Below are positions 44,024 to 55,949 of a stretch of DNA of 64,000 bases, in pieces. Where the stretch lies: assembly GCA_958299035.1 (NCBI GenBank), contig CATQJL010000223.1, forward strand, positions 79,315,322 through 79,379,321. Direction: 5' to 3'. The position numbers and the translations under genes were made by a program. How positions within the stretch are numbered: the stretch's first letter is position 1; every line of letters begins with the position of its first letter. The stretch is from Cylicocyclus nassatus. Lineage: Eukaryota > Nematoda > Chromadorea > Rhabditida > Strongylidae. Below the pieces are notes generated by a model. That model was not told the origin of the DNA. It worked only from the letters and a program-made list of their open reading frames with translations, and did no database searches.

Positions 44024-44480
44024 AATTGAAACCCCAAATGAACATAAGCAAAATCCAAACAGGTATGTATATTCTCGAAAGACTTCATGTGTACTGGAGT
44101 TTAGGTGGTGGATGTCCCTAGGAGAAGAGGACGACGCTCGCGAGAAATTTTTTAACAAGCTCTCGGAGGCAAGAGTGGATTGGAGCGGCCGTGCAAGAAT
44201 AGCAATAGGGAGAGCACTGTGAGTTTTCACACTGTTAAAAGAAGCGATACTTTTGAACTGTACTTTTGCAGCACAGACATCTGCACTTACCATTTTGATC
44301 CTGAAAGAGACGCGCTTCTTCCGTCAAAGGTGACTCATTGTTTTATATGTTTGAGGTGTTAACAATTTTTTTTATTTTCAGAAAAAGCGTGTCATCAGCG
44401 AAGGCATCGAAAGCAACAGTATCACTAAGGAAGTAGTGATTAAGAAGGCTGAATGCGTTGGAGATGAAATTGAAGATTGA
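44024..44480 (+). CDS. Unknown spliced gene carried by el2, C-terminal exons
   Basis: Exons 44024-44062, 44105-44218 (114 nt), 44272-44329 (58 nt) and 44382-44480 (stop TGA at 44478). Introns are 42, 53 and 52 bp with GT-AG ends. Protein segments: TPNEHKQNPN, RWWMSLGEEDDAREKFF, LSEARVDWSGRARIAIGRAL, TDICTYHFDPERDALLPSK and the tail KKRVISEGIESNSITKEVVI to GDEIED. It aligns exon by exon with the el1 gene, and an AATAAA signal follows at 44641-44646. Downstream non-coding DNA is also similar, so the whole block moved together. Earlier exons are not resolved. Family unknown; the acidic C-terminal tail may be disordered. Confidence 0.6.
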
Positions 44481-45391
44481 AGAAGCCTGATAATATTATT
44501 TACATTTTTGTTATTGCTGCATTTCTCTCGTATCTTCGTGTCGTAGTGTAGAGCTCCTAAACCTTATGTTCGCTGCTTTCTATGGATTATATTTTTCCAT
44601 TTGTTGTAAATCCTGCCGAGAAGATTATGTGGTTTTTGTTAATAAATTCGTTGACGTTCGACTGAGTTTTACGAGCAGAAAAATAACAAGCGTGAGAATT
44701 GAGAGCCAAGGAGACCAAGGGCACAAGGTAAGTGAAGAAGGAGGCGTAAGAGAAAGGATAGAGGACGCAAAAATCAGTTTATCAGGGCGTAGACCGCATG
44801 CTTTGAACGCGATTGGGACATTATGATGTCTCCCGCAGGTGTTCCGATTTTGTCCGGAATGTGTCGGTCGGGACACCTGATTTTGTCGCGCACTTTTGTC
44901 CCGAAACAAAATCAGGTGTCCTGATTTTGTCCCGACACCGATTTCGGGAGTCGCGCAGGCATTCCGTGACTAGACCTCATTTTGTCCTGCGAGACTCAAT
45001 GGCAAATGTCTGAGACAAATTGAACAACAGTTGCAACGAAGTGCGGCAATGCGAACGACGCGTGCGACGTCGCAACTTTCATTTGCTTCGATATCGAAGA
45101 GAAAAACCGTAGTTTCAATACTGATGTGTACCCTCTACAACATAGATACTTTGGGATACTATAAGAAACCGAGTTCTTGTTCCTATCTCTCAGGAAAGCA
45201 CAGAAGTATTCCACAAGCGACAAAATTCAAACACTTCGAATCCATTCAAAACTTTGGGTATGGAGCTTATTTGACAAGCTGATTACAGATGTAGCACACA
45301 GTTTACCAAATAAGGCCCCTTTGTTGACCAATGGCTGAAAGTGCACTCTTTTTCGCCGCGCGCGATTTCGCGGTCCGAAACGTGTTAAATT

Positions 45392-45848
45392 CATCCCTAT
45401 ACGGTTATGTCATTAGTTATGTCATAATTTCCGGGGCTTCGCCCCGGATGACTTCTGTACTTCTCCCCAGGTGAAGGTTGTGTTCTATCATGACGCCCAA
45501 AGTGAAGGTTACCAGAGTACATGGCTCTATGTATCGAAGGTATGGGTACATAGATCGGAGCACGCACCAAGTTCAGAGTCCACAACTGAATTGCGCGTAG
45601 TTTCTTGTGCGAAACGATTTGGGACATTTGCTCTTGCTGAGAAAAAGTGCCATTCACGGGTATCTTACTTAATCATCGGTTTCCAGAGCGCCTGTTGCGG
45701 ACCTAAAGGTGTCAGCTCAGAGATAATCAGAGATGACTAGAGTTATAACTCTGAGTTTCGACACGCTTACTACCGTGCTTGGCTTTCAGATTATTCAGGA
45801 CGATAGTCATCGAAGTTACTGAGCACGAGAAGAACATTTTTTATTTTT
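45392..45848 (-). repeat. Hairpin-bearing repeat, copy outside el2
   Basis: About 98% identical to 43323-43782 with a few short indels. It begins right after CGTGTTAAATT, sequence that also occurs (inverted) at 41300-41330. Recent insertion or local duplication. Confidence 0.65.
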
Positions 45849-47860
45849 CACAACTTTTTCCCAGTACTTTGTTTGGCACGAGTGGAACCGAAAAGTTCCT
45901 GAAACGGAGTCCCCTCATTGATTGGAAATTTTACCAAAATCCGTTTGACATTTTTGGAGCCACTCACTTCTTTCTCATTGGCTTTCTGCTCTTTAATTTG
46001 TGTCGGACTGTGGGTCCAATTTAGAATAAAAAGTAAAAAGCAAAGAAGCAAGACAATAAAATCTTTTACCCCTCCTCTCTCATTTTCTACTTCTCCTCCC
46101 TCTCCTTATCTTCACCTCACTCTCCCCCCCCCCCCCTCCGCGAATGAGACGAAGTGCCGAATGCCCAGTGCGACAATAAATTGTTAGCGTGTCTTTCGCT
46201 TTAGGGTGAGCTTTGCGACAGAAGCTTATTACGCCGTCAATGAATTGTAGGGTTATAATACAACCCAAGAAAAAAGATTATAAAACCGTTTTTTCTCTGC
46301 ATGAAAGTTTTAGGGTGAAGATACAATTTATATCAAAATATTATGTGAGCAAAGCAGGGGTCGGTTTTTTTTGCGGCGGCATGAGGCAGCAGCCTCTGGC
46401 ATGCTAACAAACTGACTTACTTACAAAAGAAGTGCCCTTTAGATACTGTAGGCGGAGAGATTTCAAAGAATCCTGTTGTCGGTAGGTCATCCTGTGTGCA
46501 GTAATTTAACACTTTGAGTAACCCACCTAAAGCGAAAAAGTAAAAAGCTCCCTAAAATCTAAACGCCTATCTCGTGCACCTACCGTTTCCAAATGGACAT
46601 TTCTGTACATCAGAAGATGCGCCTCGCAAGTTGGATTGAAAGGTGTTGGATTGAGAATTCGTCCACTTTCAATCAAGAGATGGCGATGCGGCGCAGGTTT
46701 TGGAAAACTTCGGTGGAGCTCGGTGACTTTTGACGAATTACGAGCGTGTTGTGAATGTCATATTGAAAATTTCTCTGACGGCTAATAGATGATAGCAGAG
46801 CTTAACCTTTTCGGAAGAGATCGTGGAGCGCAAGTTACGCACATATTCATTGAGTTTCCTGAACACCGTTAAAGCGGAAGTCTGGATATGTTTTAAAGGA
46901 TCCCTGGGCAGAGAACATTGTATTGCTGACAGTTTTCGCGCATGCAGACCTACTCTTTGAACAATGATCTTAAAACTTTACAGATAGGACGCGATATTGT
47001 CAAGTGAGCATTGGCGTATTGTCCTCTTTGATTGACTTCCGCATGGATGGTATGTAGTGTTATTGCAAAAAATCAACCTTACCAGTGGTATGAAAACCGG
47101 CTCTGGCAAAAGTTCGAATGCCCTCCAACTGATTCTTCTTAACATCTTCTGGTAGAAATGTTGCAGAAAAGCTGCAGTCTCAAACTACAGTGTTAAAAGA
47201 TTGCTTGAACGAGGATCTCAGCTTTCGACTTGGATACATTTTTATTGACCAAATTTTTTTTGGAGTTAAAGAGACGAAAACAGACTAAAAACCTGAAAAT
47301 GAACAAGAGAGTACAATCGAAAAATGAACCAAATACAAAATATACACATTGATTTTTTATGGAGAGAGAGTATGCGTGAGCTGGTGGGTTTTGTAGAACT
47401 TTCATAGAAGTACAATCATTCTTTTGTGTTGATCGAGTAAGCTATTTTCGGAAATGTTCGATGGATTAAACGTTGATCGGATGCTTAGAAGCTTTGTTGT
47501 AGACATAGTTTGCTAAATGGATTAATAAAACAAGCATAGATTTGAAAAAAATTTGAAATCAACGTTGTAAGCTCAAAAAATTATGGGAACCTTTGATACA
47601 TGATTTGAAGTCATGAAAATCCGCAAGGCATTAGGAAACTTCTAAGTGAACGCGAATTCTGGATAAAGATTTCGCAATTTTGCTTTTCACATCCCATTTC
47701 CCAGAAACTTGAGGAAGTCTGACAATATCAGCTTCTTGCGTTACTTCTTCATCAAAATTCAAATAGATTTCTTCTGAATAAATTTGGTGTGTTGAAGCAA
47801 GTAACTTCTCAAAAATAATTTGTAAAGTTTGAAACTATGAATGTCTGCTCCTGAATGCCT
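45849..47860. other. Unassigned stretch with C-rich tract
   Basis: Homopolymer C run at about 46124-46136. No domain-bearing ORF, TIR or tandem repeat was recognised; short ORFs overlap on both strands. Confidence 0.3.
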
Positions 47861-47877
47861 GGAAATTTGTTTTGCAG

Positions 47878-48068
47878 AAAGTTTGTGGCTTTGAAAAGCA
47901 CTATCCGAACATTCATGCGGATTACTCGTCCTTGTTTTCCTCGTTAGAATGGGCAGTGGAGCAGAAAAGGTTGCAGCATCGAAATATTGTGGCAAACACT
48001 GTATTACCATTGATTACTGCCCTTACGACTGAGCAAGAAAAAAATATGAAGATTTTTTTGAAAAAGAG
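47878..48068 (+). CDS. Possible F-BAR-like exon of a host gene
   Basis: A 191-nt open exon with acceptor TTTTGCAG and donor GAG/GTCATT. It reads KVCGFEKHYPNIHADYSSLF, SLEWAVEQKRLQHRNIVANT and PLITALTTEQEKNMKIFLKK. The pattern (aromatic/Ser, Leu-Glu-Trp, charged helix with H at 'LQHRNI', then PL ... E-K-N-K) resembles the second helix of F-BAR domains, which bend membranes and bind actin regulators. I cannot name the protein. No neighbouring exons were secured within 1.5 kb, so it may be one exon of a gene with long introns, or a remnant. Confidence 0.3.
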
Positions 48069-48383
48069 GTCATTTTGAAATGTAAAGTACATAGGTTGTC
48101 AAAAGTTGGGACATTAATTTCATTGTCTAATGGTCTGGAGACCTTACCCTCCCCTCCCAACCATGAACAATGTAGGTATATAAGTGCTCGTTTAAGCAAG
48201 TACAGACAAGTTTCACAACGTGCTAACAACTTGACAAACATAGTTCACATTCTATCACTGAATGGTGCAATTTGTTTTAGAAGCTTACAATTAGCTTTGT
48301 GATCCTGCCATTTGCACTAACAAGGCAAGGATACTTAGTCGAAGTAGCGTTTCCATATGAGATATATACTATTTTATGGAGCA

Positions 48384-49068
48384 CTAGCTGGCTTACCCGG
48401 CTCCGCCGTATGTTCCGAATAGAAAATTCCATTTCTTAACCTATCCGAATCAAACTTGGCACACATACACTTCGGGCCCGGCGGGTGTCACAGTCCACTT
48501 TTCGTTATCGATTGATGTCGATTTTATCGATTTTTTGCAAAATTTGAGCTAGGGGGCTGGGATTTGGCACAGGGGGGTAATCGAGCATGCTGATTACGAA
48601 TACAATATTAGTTTTCGAAACCGTGCATTACATTTATCGATTTTATCGATTTTTTGCAAAATTTGAGCTAGGGGGCTGGAATTTGGCAGAGGGGTGTAAT
48701 CGAGCATGCTGATCACCCCCACGGGATCACCCCCACGGAATCCCCATGCTCACTTACCCCCCTGTGCCAACTCCCAGCCCCGTAGCTCAAACTTTGCAAA
48801 AAATCGATAAAATCGATAAAAGTAATGCACGATGTTAAAAACTAATATTGTATTCGTAATCAGCATGCTCGATTACCCCCTTTTGTCAACTCCCAGCCCC
48901 GTAGCTCAAATTTTGCAAAAAATCGATAAAATCGATATCGATCGATGACGAAAAGTAGCCTATGACACCCGCCGGGGCCCGTAGTGTATGTGTGCCAAGT
49001 TTGGTCCGGATCGGTTCAGAAATGGAATTTTCTATTCGGAACATACGTACAGACAGACAGACAGACAG

Positions 49069-49139
<71 letters not shown>

Positions 49140-49158
49140 TTCAGCTTTATATATAAGA
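48384..49158 (-). mobile_element. Helitron-like element H2, 775 bp
   Basis: Minus strand starts TCTTATATATAAAGCTGA after A and ends GGGTAAGCCAGCTAG before T: the TC...CTAG, A/T-insertion signature. A (CAGA)n-type tract follows the 5' end (49045-49135 on the plus strand). The interior is made of inverted and direct units of about 118 bp with ATCGATTTTATCGATTTTT, GGGGGCTGGGA and ATCGAGCATGCTGATCA. No Rep/helicase; non-autonomous. Confidence 0.7.
49045..49136. repeat. (CAGA)n microsatellite
   Basis: About 22 CAGA units with one CGGA interruption, in the 5' region of H2. The repeat keeps several frames open and produces spurious ORFs. Confidence 0.95.
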
Positions 49159-49575
49159 TGAAACGCTAATTTCAAGTTTGCTTTCCTTGTCTGCAAAACG
49201 CTTATGGGAGGAAAATTCTGAGAACTTTTCGAAGTAAAAATCCAGTGATTTGAGTAAGGTAAAAACAGGTGTTGAGACCTTTCCAGTTCTTAAAAGGAGT
49301 AATGACTGGCATGAGCTTATTAGATTGAAGATATCTATTGCATAAAAGCTCCTGGTAGTAATCGTGGCCCCATTTCAGCTCAAGGACTAAAGTTCTCGAT
49401 GACTTCATTGTAACCGCACTTTAGAATTCTTGCATGAAACAATTCTCATAACTCCCCTCCCAGAAGTGCTTTAGAAATAAGGATATCAGATTTGGATTCA
49501 GCGTTTTATGATCTATAGGATGATATACATTTCATATGGAAACGCCACTTCGACTAAGTATCCTTCCCTTGTAAG

Positions 49576-50628
49576 ATTTGCAAGCAGCCTATATGTCGTC
49601 AGATAGTTAGATGATACTTGAAGAAATCTGGGTGGTTTGCTAATACAGTCATTTTGTTTTAACTTACCTTGCTACAAAATGAGTATTTTCTCAAATTTCA
49701 TGTGTGTTGTTAAAGTTGAATTAAGCGAATGAAGACAAAACGAGACTTTTAGTGCAAATCAATAGTAAAACAATCTATTGCAAAATCGCGAAACAGAGCA
49801 TTTTATTAATTAGCATTTTTCACTAACAAGCGGCGTGGCTCTTTCTTAGTTGCGTTCTAAGGTTGGTCCTTTTCGACTCTACCCATGCTCCTGGATCTTT
49901 GCGTGCGCGCTTTGCCGTGCGCTTTTTCACTGTCTGCCAGATGCTATATGACAGCATGAGGCGATGAAGCGCTTCCAGCCTCAGATTGCGATTGAGGAAA
50001 GTCAATTTGGATGTACTCTTAATTAAACCTGGATTTTACAGCGATATTATTATATTTGTGTGGTAATTAATTGGTGAATCAATCTTGCCTGTTGTTAACT
50101 TTCTGATTTTGAATGGTACCAACATCATCCCTCAAGCCCACCACTTCTCCTACTTTTTTCTACCTTTTGTAGGTAAAGTTATATCTCCTTATCTTGCTGA
50201 TCCTTTGCTTCTTTATCTTTGGCAATGCTTCATAAACTGTGCCAGGAGAAGAGTTTAGAGAGTGTATTGGGAGATATCTATCGAGACTGTTTCGTCCATT
50301 AGCCTTACTTTCTGTCCCCTAACAAGAGAGGAGTTAAAGTGATTGCCTTAGGGGTGGAGGAGGGACTTTTTATTGAGGTATGCATGGTTTGGCCAATTCG
50401 CCTAGGTTTCCCTCTTATTCTAGGTTAGCGTGATATGCTCATTTGATTGGCACTATTCCTTACTTAATGGGAAAAAAGGGAAGGTATAGCTATATGTAGC
50501 TTTGGATGAAGTTAGTGTGAGCTTGTGGCCATGTGTGGGTGCTCGTTCTATTTTCCTCCTTTTCAATGTGTGATTTATGTATGTTTATTTGTTCTGTGCA
50601 TTTCCTATTTTGGTTTCAATTTGGCTTC
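49576..50628. other. Unassigned stretch
   Basis: No gene or element recognised. TTTTTCACTGTCTGCCAGA near 49925 also appears (inverted) near 51775, an old shared repeat. Confidence 0.3.
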
Positions 50629-50630
50629 TT

Positions 50631-50915
50631 CTCAGACATCGCCGGGGACAGGCGGGCACCGGAAAAATAGATGGCTGATTTCTCAAATCCCGCTCGCGGA
50701 TTTTTTGAGAGGCAATCAGGACTTTTCGGAACATCGCTTGCTGAATTCTCGATTCCTCAGAAATTCAGCAGAATATCTGCAAAAGATAGGAGCGAAAAAA
50801 GATTCAACAGGCGCTTTCTCAGAAACTCTCTATTTTCCTGGAATTTGCGAGCGGGATGCGAAATTTCAGCAACGCGTATTTTCCGGTGCCCGCCTGCCCC
50901 CGGCGATTGTCTGAG
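50631..50915. mobile_element. MITE of the CTCAGACA family, 285 bp
   Basis: Ends CTCAGACATCGCCGGGGACA and the inverse of CTCAGACAATCGCCGGGGG, flanked by TT on both sides. TIRs extend over about 38 bp (GCGGGCACCGGAAAA). The end sequence and 2-bp duplication match el1 and el2, so it is probably a non-autonomous relative. Internally two long ORFs are by-products of its arms. Confidence 0.75.
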
Positions 50916-51620
50916 TTGCTGGCGCACATATGTGTGTGAATGAAAATGAAAACGAAAATCATGATTTCCATCAAAGTACAATAACTATCTCTTCGGCTAC
51001 GGATAATATAAATTTCAGCTACATCTTTCGCGAAAGGGTTGAATCCCCTAGCCATAATGCGAAAAAATTAGGGAAGTTCGTAATTGCGCTCAAGGTATTC
51101 ACTGAAGACAAACCTGACTTTCTCTTACGCTGCGTTCATACTGATCCGTTAGTTTCGTAACAGTTGCAACACAGCTCTCGAGTTGTGCGCTGTGCTGGAA
51201 CTGTTCCGGAACTTACGGATCACTGTAAACTAGCTGTATACGTTGACGAAAGAAAAGCTCTGTAGACAAGCTGAACTTCATTCAAATTGTATTAATTACT
51301 TTTCGCCTATTATCCATGAGCTTCAAAGCAATGGCTCGGCAAAATCGAACATTCAAAATTTATATATGGATGGATGCTTGCACATCAAACATAGAACGGA
51401 GAAGGTGCGAGCGCACAGCATGCTACCCCTGCTTAGAAAATTGCCCCTAAGCCCGTGCGCGCAAGCTATTCTTACACGCGCCTGGACGCTCTTGCAATGT
51501 CCCTCACACATACCTTCAGAGGCGGCATGCCACATTGTTATAAACAACATGAGCGTCCCACAACGACTCTACGTCTCTGAACGTGGCGGGAAACGTTCCA
51601 TTCGTCCAAGTTCAGAATGA
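50916..51620. other. Unassigned stretch
   Basis: Only short ORFs (for example 51243-51620 plus) without a recognisable domain. The sequence near 51130-51230 has an imperfect inverted repeat (GTTCATACTGATCCGTTAGT / ACGGATCACTGTAA). Confidence 0.3.
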
Positions 51621-51711
51621 GGGGGTCGGGAAATGCTGGTTTTCGCCATTTTCGAATTACCCCAGGTAAGCGAATAAAACCACATGTCGGGGATTTGCCG
51701 AACCACTGCCT
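51621..51711 (-). mobile_element. Fragment of a TTAA-type MITE
   Basis: The minus strand reads AGGCAGTGGTTCGGCAAAT, then TTCGCTTACCTGGGGT and GGCGAAAACCAGCATTT, the same order as the nested MITE at 11867. Preceded (minus strand) by CTAA, a degenerate TTAA. Confidence 0.6.
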
Positions 51712-51899
51712 TTAGCTCGACATCGAGGTCATCTTCAAAATGCTTCATTGTCTCTCCAAACTTAGAACACGGTGTCTGGCAGACAGTGAAAAAGCAATCT
51801 GGAGCAAGGAGGAGGAGGAAACGTAAGGAGCAGAGAACGGAGGAGAGAGGGAACGTAAGGAGCACTGGGAGAGTAACGAGAAAGACCAGCCTTAATACT

Positions 51900-52535
51900 G
51901 TACCTAGCAAAGGAACAGCCATTATTCACCTTACATATTGATGAAAGGTTGCAGGGAGGCGCCTAATTTTTGAATAAGACTGAAAGACCTTAGAATTGCA
52001 ACTATTGTTGTAAATAGTTATCTGTACCATCCTAAGTGTGAATAGATGTCTGATTGTCAGTATGTCCGTGTGTCTATACATATGCTCCCAACAGAAAATA
52101 GCATCTCTGAACCAATTCGGACCAAGTTTGCGCACAACTTCAGGGCAGGGCGGGTGAGTGGGCTACTTTCCATCATCAGGGCTCGGCACGTGTGGCTTAC
52201 AAGCAAGCTGGATATCGTTTTCGGGACAAAAAGCAAAGGGGATTTCGTTTTTGTGGCTGAAGACAAGACAAAATTGGCTACGTTTTTTTAAAGTCAACGT
52301 TTCGTTTTTTGGAGGTTTATAGTTTTTTAGAGGAAATGTGGTTGAGGGTCAAAGGGTACTTCGTAAAAATTCCCAAAAGTCAAGGGGTACTTCGTTTTCT
52401 GCATTTTCATCTAACCACCTCGTACCGAGCCCTGTCGGTCGAAAGTCTTCCAGTCTTATTCAAAATTTAGGCGTCTCCCTGCAACTTTTCATCACTAAGT
52501 GGGGGTGAAAGCATGGCTGTTTCTTTGTTAGGTGC
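51900..52535. repeat. Foldback, 636 bp, containing a Helitron relic
   Basis: Arms of about 110 bp: AAAGGAACAGCC, TGATGAAAGGTTGCAGGGAG and TTTTGAATAAGACTG, inverted at 52430-52530. The centre holds a decayed copy of the Helitron 5' region (about 52030-52150: CCAACAGAAAATAGCATCTC, TGAACCAATTCGGACCAAG). Confidence 0.6.
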
Positions 52536-54943
52536 CTTGACACATTGCACATTCAGTTGTACACTTTCCGGATTTTCCTATGACTGGAAATTAAGAACAG
52601 AGTGGAGTAAAATGGCAAACTCCGCCCTAAAAGTCCTAAGCTCCTCCCACACACGTGATCATATAGCTCATACTATAGAAGTGCGGTCATGCATGTATTT
52701 GTCTTTTGTAGATGCCACAGTTCTCGAGAAATGCCAATGTTCAAGGTAAAAACGGTAAAATCTTATGGGATACCTAATAATAGTGGAGTGATAGAAAAGT
52801 TTTTTTTATAAAAATGTTGAAAGAATTTTTTTTTTCCAAAATACAAATTGTAAAAATTGAGATTTTAGCAGATTCGCGTCTAAGAACACTTCTTTAATGA
52901 TAAACAACAAAATTCGAGTCACTATTTCTCTCAATTTTGTTCCTAATGTAATAATGTCCCTAATGTTCCTAATCGAAAGAATATCTAAGTCACAACAAAA
53001 AACAAAATCTCCGACATTATTCTCAATACTTTTTAAGTTGAAAGTCGAAATCTTAATTATTAAAGGAAATTTACTGAGTTATAATCAAGATCAATATTTG
53101 TTATTTTTGTTCAAGTTTGTTGGGTTGCACACAATGTAGGGATCATTTTGATATACATGTGTTTCTGCCTAGCAGAATCCAAAATTCAAAAAAAAAAACC
53201 AAATTCTCAAACTTGAAGTAGATTTAGAAATTGACAGCATAATTTTTTCTATAGAAGGAGAGTCAAAACTTGGAATAAAGACTACCTTTCAAAGCCTTTG
53301 GCATGTTTTGTGCCCCTATTTCAAAACTACGATATATTAGGTTGGTGCAAAAGAAATGGGCGTTCTTATAAGTCTTGCCTCAAAACAACTTTTATTCTAT
53401 CGAACTTTCTTCTTTGGAAAGGACTTAGCACATCATTGAGAATCTCCTTTCATGCTCTATCTAATGATATTCAGAACGGTTTGCAAACGGTTCTCTATTT
53501 GTTAAGAATTTACAGAGCTTCAAAAAACCGCACTGGAAAAAAGAACTTTTTTATAATTACTTTTCTGGCCAGAGCTTGCATCAATTTTTCACTTTGAAGG
53601 ATAATAACGGCTGAATTGATATAACGATTTTAAGCAGCTCTTGTGCAAAACATTCTCTTCATTTTTGTAGAAACCTTCACAAAATTACCACAATATTGGT
53701 TGAATTAAAAAGAGCAAAATAATACGATGTGTGATGCCGAATACAAGCAATAGACGTGGCTGTAAAATATGAAGTTCAATGTGATTTGCAAGCGATACAG
53801 AAATCGATTCGGCGCTCACAAAGTCCATCAACAGCCACATTACCATGTATTTTATGTCATGTGTTCTTAGAGGATTTTTGATGGTGGCAAGATTATATGA
53901 AAATCGATTACTCAAAATTTAGAGTAAAAAAAATTGTTTTTGTGTCTACGTTGAATGCAGTACTCAATATTTTGTCAAGGATCCAGCAGAACGAAATTTC
54001 AACAGCCTAAGTCTTTTACAAAGCATTCGAAAACAATAAAACCAGAGGCACGAATAAAAAAATTGTTGTATTTGATCTCGATCAAATTGCTTACGGAGCA
54101 GGGGAGGGACGGAAAAGAATTACACGTTCCTTAACGAATAGTCTCCAAGGCCAGATATTCATAAATCAAAACTGACTTCGTGGAAAGCTCATTTTCGATA
54201 GGAAAACATTGAAACTGTGTGCGAAAAGTTTCGCGTTTTTTTCTTCAGCAACATACTTTACGGCTAGTAACGGATATCGCGAATTTTTATAATTCTACAT
54301 ATAATGCAACAAAATTTTTGGAATACGTGTAATGGAAATAATATTCTGAATAAACTCAGCAGATGGTTATGTCTAGATATGAGAATTGATTTTCTTTTGC
54401 ATGGGTTTTCTTTAGTTATATATATGTATATATATATATACATATTGATTTTTACTGTTCAAAAATCAAAAAATTCCCTAAATCTTCCATCATTAATGAC
54501 GCTGGAAGAATTAAGCATAGTAATAGGGAGCTTTGCAATATTCAAATGGAGGAATTCAAATACCTTGTAAAAAACAAATTTTGAGATTGTCATTGGTGAC
54601 TGCTTGATACTTAACGTACTTTAAAGCAAATTGCACTGCACTCCAGGGTAAGTTCCCAGTATACCAGCTCAGCAAACCTGTCATTGTTTTTATGCATGTA
54701 GGATTATCAAGCTTAGCAAGTTAGTGCTACTCGATTGCACTCGTGCAAGGACTAGTGCAAATGCACAACGGGTCCTTGCGGCAGTAGAGCGTGCCACACA
54801 ACCCTATTTTTCAACGTGTTTCGTGAAATTTTTCAGTGCTTAAAAAATTGGGCGTAAAGTGATTTTTTGCAGTGACGCTTATGACACGTTGCCGATACAT
54901 GATAGCAAATTTTTTCAGCATACATTTTTTGTATCCATATCTA
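52536..54943. other. AT-rich stretch with one mariner-like end
   Basis: TTAGGTTGGTGCAAAAGAAA at about 53338 after TA is a mariner-type terminus, but no matching inverse end was found, so the element is truncated or chimeric. An (AT)n run lies near 54418-54440. No coding region is supported. Confidence 0.35.
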
Positions 54944-55949
54944 TTAGGTCTTTCACAAGTGATGTCGCTTTTTTCAAGCGCACGTCACATCTCGTGGAAC
55001 AAAGATATGTAAAATTCTGTTATCATTTGATGCAGCATTTCATACTCTTTCTAAAGGTTATATAATTACAGCACAAAATCAATAACCTCTCCAAGGATTA
55101 TAAAATTTGCCACCCATGCTTTTTGAGATGGCCAAGTTTCACAATTTTTCTAAAATTTTATAACAAACCTCAGAAGGAGTCCAAGTAATGGATGGATAGA
55201 GAAAACCCTACAGGAAACAGCATAACTTTTTTCTAATTTCCAGAGCTCGTCATAATCTTTGTATAGATATCTAGATGGAACCACCGAATTTTAGCATTCT
55301 CGCCTCAGACACAAATGCATCAAAAACTCATAAATCTTTGGATTTTGAAACCTACAAAGATGGATTATGATTTGACAGTAATTTCACATTCAAATAGACA
55401 TTCACCGCTTCGGATTAGCAACTTTCGAGATTTCCGGGTACAGCCTGGCACCCTGGAAAACTCGAATTATGGTGGTTTTATCCCGGAAAACTTGACGAAT
55501 CGGAAACAAAAACAACTGGTAGAAAGAGGAGAAAAAGCTGCGTCTAATGGCACCAGTTGCTTGCCGGTTGTTGTTCTGTGAGGTTTGAGTTGACCAATTA
55601 TGGAATTTGACGGCATTTTAAAACTGATTTCAGAAACTCTAAGAAGCAAGCTAAGGAAAAGAAAAGATAAATCCGTGTCCTATAGTGTTTGCTCTATCTA
55701 ACTATCACTTGTACTTCTTCGGAGAACAAGTACAGAAATTTAGAAAAATAGCCGAACTTCACCATGGCAAAAAGCATGAGTCGCAGATTTTGGTAATTTT
55801 TTGAGAGCTCATTGAATACTATGCAATAAAAATTAGAACCATAAAAAAGAGGATGAAATGCTGCATCGAATCCTCCTTAGATCTCCAGAAGATTCCATGA
55901 AATGTGACGTTCATTTGAAAAAAGCGACATTACTTTCGGAACGACCTAA
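54944..55949. mobile_element. Mariner-like element, copy 2
   Basis: Ends TTAGGTCTTTCACAAGTGAT and the inverse of TTAGGTCGTTCCGAAAGTAA, flanked by TA. Same family as 26929-27945 but in reverse orientation. The small ORF starting MEPPNFS is broken here. Arms of about 250 bp are inverted repeats. Confidence 0.8.

Larger units (their letters stand above)
41483..45014 (+). mobile_element. TIR transposon el2 (CTCAGACA ends), 3.5 kb
   Basis: Ends CTCAGACACTCGCCATTGAC and the inverse of CTCAGACATTTGCCATTGAG, flanked by AC on both sides. Subterminal DNA carries the same GACACCTGATTTTGTC-type motifs as el1. It lies in opposite orientation to el1 and carries the homologous spliced gene on the plus strand (44024-44480). 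It also contains a pogo-like MITE (42404-42603) and a hairpin repeat (43323-43782). Possible extra exons near 41700-41770 (donor TAGGTAAGT) and 41810-41900 (CQRCSIWPNG) are unproven. Confidence 0.75.
48316..49575. repeat. Inverted repeats flanking a Helitron-like element
   Basis: AAGGATACTTAGTCGAAGT and GTTTCCATATGA (48325-48360) recur inverted at 49535-49575. The Helitron-like element 48384-49158 lies between them, suggesting insertion into the loop of a small foldback. Confidence 0.6.

Noticed and set aside
48886..49169. Open frames with repeated SVCLSVCL or TDRQTDRQ
   Set aside because: Translation of the (CAGA)n microsatellite, which lacks stops in several frames; not a protein.
50525..50943. 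Two overlapping plus-strand ORFs of 129 and 90 codons
   Set aside because: They lie across a palindromic 285-bp MITE, and open frames also exist on the other strand; no domain.
53338..53360. Complete mariner element beginning at TTAGGTTGGTGCAAAAG
   Set aside because: No inverse terminus or transposase was found downstream, so only one end is supported.
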